A DNA stretch of 64,000 nucleotides from Pseudovibrio flavus (GTDB taxonomy: Bacteria; Pseudomonadota; Alphaproteobacteria; Rhizobiales; Stappiaceae): assembly GCF_009711345.1 (NCBI RefSeq), contig NZ_SMMA01000062.1, forward strand, positions 62,001 through 126,000, given 5' to 3'. A program made the position numbers and the translations under genes. The notes below the pieces were generated by a model. It ran no database searches. It was not told where the DNA came from and saw only the letters and a list, made by a program, of their open reading frames with translations. Shown here piece by piece: positions 62,307-64,000 of this stretch; positions within the stretch are counted from its first letter, which is position 1, and every line of letters starts with the position of its first letter.

Positions 62307-63455
62307 ATGAGGGGAGACGATCTTACCGCACCGCTTGGCTCTAACAAGCGCCGCATCCGGCACTTGCCAATGGGGCTGATCGGAGCAGCAATTATTACGC
62401 TTGTTGCAACAACTGGACTGATTTGGGTCGGCGTGGTGGAGAACCCACTGGGCGGTGAACCAACTGCCTCTATTGAACTTGCAAGCGGCGTTGAAGGCAT
62501 CGCTCAGAAAGATATTGGCATCAACCTACCTTCTGGCAATTCAGAGGCAGCAGCGACGGTAACCACTGGACCAGACTTTAAAGCCATTGCGATACAAAGC
62601 ATCGAGCCGCCCGCGCAAACTCTGCGCAGCGGAGATAATTCCGATGTTATGAACCCTGGAGAGCCGTTGAAGGCTCTTCTTGAGGGTACTCGATATGGTC
62701 AAGCCCCGACAATCGCTCCAAATGGCCTTCGCCCGCTTGATGCCTATTCTTCTCCGATGTCATCTGAGCAGCTATCGCAAGTGCGTATCGCAGTGGTGAT
62801 TAATGGCTATGGCCTTGTCTCGGAGATGAGCAGCAAGGCGCTTTCCGAATTGCCATCGGAGTTCACCTTCGCCCTGTCCCCGTACTCAGAAAGCGCTCGC
62901 GATTGGGCACAGCAGGCACGCATCAAAGGGCATGAGTTGCTTCTTCAGGTGCCAATGGAACCTTTCGGTTTTCCAGATAATGATGCTGGTCCACAAAGCC
63001 TGATGGCGCGTTTATCTGAAGCAGAAAACACCGACCGATTGTTATGGACGCTTTCGCAGGCATCCAACTACGTGGGCGTTGTAAACCTCATGGGTGAACG
63101 CTTCACGTCAGACGAAGCTAATGTTGAGCCTTTGCTTACCAGTGTGCGTGATCGCGGGCTCATGTATCTTGATGATGGAACGTCTCCGCTCAGCAAAACT
63201 GCCCTTTTGGCGCAATCGTTGAAAGTGCCGTTCACGAAGGCGGATCTCGTTATTGATGCCACGCTAACAGAAGAAGACATTGGCGCTCAGCTGCTACAGC
63301 TTGAGTCTCTAGCGCGTTCACGCGGTATTGCTGTAGGAACTGCGACAGCGTTTCCGGTGACATTGCGCGAACTTGCAAGCTGGTCTAAACGTCTGGAAGA
63401 ACGCGGCATCGTGCTGGTCCCGATTTCCGGAGCCCTTGCCAGTACGAATGGCTAG
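62307..63455 (+). CDS. Divergent polysaccharide deacetylase family protein
   Basis: The 382-residue protein has one N-terminal membrane segment (LIGAAIITLVATTGLIWVGV) and a periplasmic region. The region from about residue 150 has VRIAVVINGYGLVSEMSSKA, FTFALSPYSESARDWAQQAR, LLLQVPMEPFGFPD and GVVNLMGERFTSDEANVEPL. This matches the divergent polysaccharide deacetylase (YibQ/DUF610) family. Its enzyme activity is not established. It often follows ctpA in alphaproteobacteria. The start has a GGGGGATCT site. Confidence 0.88.
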   Translation: MRGDDLTAPLGSNKRRIRHLPMGLIGAAIITLVATTGLIWVGVVENPLGGEPTASIELASGVEGIAQKDIGINLPSGNSEAAATVTTGPDFKAIAIQSIEPPAQTLRSGDNSDVMNPGEPLKALLEGTRYGQAPTIAPNGLRPLDAYSSPMSSEQLSQVRIAVVINGYGLVSEMSSKALSELPSEFTFALSPYSESARDWAQQARIKGHELLLQVPMEPFGFPDNDAGPQSLMARLSEAENTDRLLWTLSQASNYVGVVNLMGERFTSDEANVEPLLTSVRDRGLMYLDDGTSPLSKTALLAQSLKVPFTKADLVIDATLTEEDIGAQLLQLESLARSRGIAVGTATAFPVTLRELASWSKRLEERGIVLVPISGALASTNG

Positions 63456-63487
63456 AACCGCGAATAGCGTGACTTAAAGGATCAAAA

Positions 63488-63994
63488 GTGACTCAGGACG
63501 CTGCCCTTCCCTACCGCCCATGCGTAGGGATTATGCTCATCAACCGTGATGGTTTGGTTTGGACTGGCAAACGCTTTGGCGACAAAACACCCGTGCCGGA
63601 TGAGTTCGCTTGGCAAATGCCGCAAGGCGGACTGGATGAGGGCGAAAACCCTTTGGAAGCTGCTAAACGGGAGCTGTTTGAGGAAACATCCGTAACCTCC
63701 GCCTCGCTGATTGCAGAGGCACCGGAATGGTTCAACTACGACTTCCCACCGGAAGTTCTGTTCAACTCCAAGCGTGGCAACAAGTTCAAAGGCCAGACTC
63801 AGAAGTGGTTCGCTTTCCGCTTTGAAGGCGATGACAGCGAGATCAACATTCTCACCCCGCCTCATGGGCATATGCAGGAATTTTCCGAGTGGCGCTGGGA
63901 AAAAGCTGCCAACTTGCCAAGCCTGATCGTGCCGTTTAAGCGCGATGTCTATCGTCAGGTCGTTGAGGCGTTTTCTACTTTTACTGCGGATTGA
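63488..63994 (+). CDS. rppH: RNA pyrophosphohydrolase RppH
   Basis: The 168-residue Nudix hydrolase has YRPCVGIMLINRDGLVWTGK, FAWQMPQGGLDEGENP and the Nudix box continuation LEAAKRELFEETSVTSASLI (Glu metal ligands). TQKWFAFRFEGDDSEINI follows. It removes pyrophosphate from RNA 5' ends and starts mRNA decay. It starts at GTG 63488 after AAAGGATCAAAA. It lies 32 bases after the deacetylase-like gene and ends just inside the window. Confidence 0.94.
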   Translation: MTQDAALPYRPCVGIMLINRDGLVWTGKRFGDKTPVPDEFAWQMPQGGLDEGENPLEAAKRELFEETSVTSASLIAEAPEWFNYDFPPEVLFNSKRGNKFKGQTQKWFAFRFEGDDSEINILTPPHGHMQEFSEWRWEKAANLPSLIVPFKRDVYRQVVEAFSTFTAD

Positions 63995-64000
63995 CTTCGG

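Overview
The window is a chromosomal segment from an alphaproteobacterium. The strongest evidence is the housekeeping block at the right end: rplU with a helix-hairpin-helix tail, rpmA, GNAT genes, obgE, proB, proA, nadD, rsfS, rlmH, an EnvC-like gene, ctpA, a divergent polysaccharide deacetylase and rppH. This order is typical of Rhizobiales. Moderate GC content, several TRAP and TTT transporters and signs of facultative anaerobiosis suggest a marine, host-associated member such as the Pseudovibrio/Stappiaceae group. That placement is an inference from memory of gene content, not a computed phylogeny.

Layout. 1-6.7 kb: the end of a cytochrome b561 gene, a CbiG-CobJ fusion with an eroded methyltransferase half, a GcvR-like double-ACT protein, guanine deaminase, gamma-glutamyltransferase and a small secreted protein. 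6.85-11.6 kb: ubiX-ubiD divergent from ubiT-ubiU-ubiV, a module for oxygen-independent ubiquinone synthesis, with a perfect FNR-type box (TTGAT-N4-ATCAA) in the shared promoter region. 11.6-18.7 kb: a YqaA-like membrane protein, trans-3-hydroxy-L-proline dehydratase, a GYF-domain membrane protein, an Lrp regulator divergent from arginase and ornithine cyclodeaminase, an MBL hydrolase and a gate-domain membrane protein. Together these suggest feeding of arginine and hydroxyproline into proline metabolism. 19.1-27.5 kb: one long minus-strand operon (tctC-tctB-tctA, enolase-superfamily sugar-acid dehydratase, DHDPS-fold dehydratase, GntR regulator, PdxA homologue, ketoglutarate-semialdehyde dehydrogenase). 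It probably imports a pentonate-type sugar acid and converts it to 2-oxoglutarate.

27.9-36.3 kb: an unusual catabolic island. It holds a LysR regulator, an aspartate-dehydrogenase-like enzyme, a three-subunit molybdenum hydroxylase with CoxG, a non-canonical DHDPS-fold enzyme, a DMT exporter and 3-hydroxyanthranilate 3,4-dioxygenase. The two promoter regions share a similar AGGTATCC-containing element. I do not recognise this combination as a described pathway, and it is the best candidate here for a new system. 36.5-40.7 kb: an ato-like operon for acetoacetate and short-chain fatty acid use (CoA-transferase A and B, SCP-x-type thiolase with a small DUF35 partner, AtoE). 40.7-41.9 kb appears gene-free or decayed. 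41.9-48.3 kb: a TRAP transporter operon with RidA and an Asp/Glu-racemase-family enzyme, flanked by LysR and GntR regulators. 48.7 kb: tRNA-Ser(CGA).

49.1-64 kb is the conserved growth block. Six tandem GNAT acetyltransferase genes, four of them joined by ATGA overlaps, lie between rpmA and obgE. No insertion sequence, prophage or CRISPR array was seen. Three operons carry strong stem-loops without T-tracts between genes (after tctC, after dctP and before atoE), a repeated pattern suggesting unequal expression within operons.
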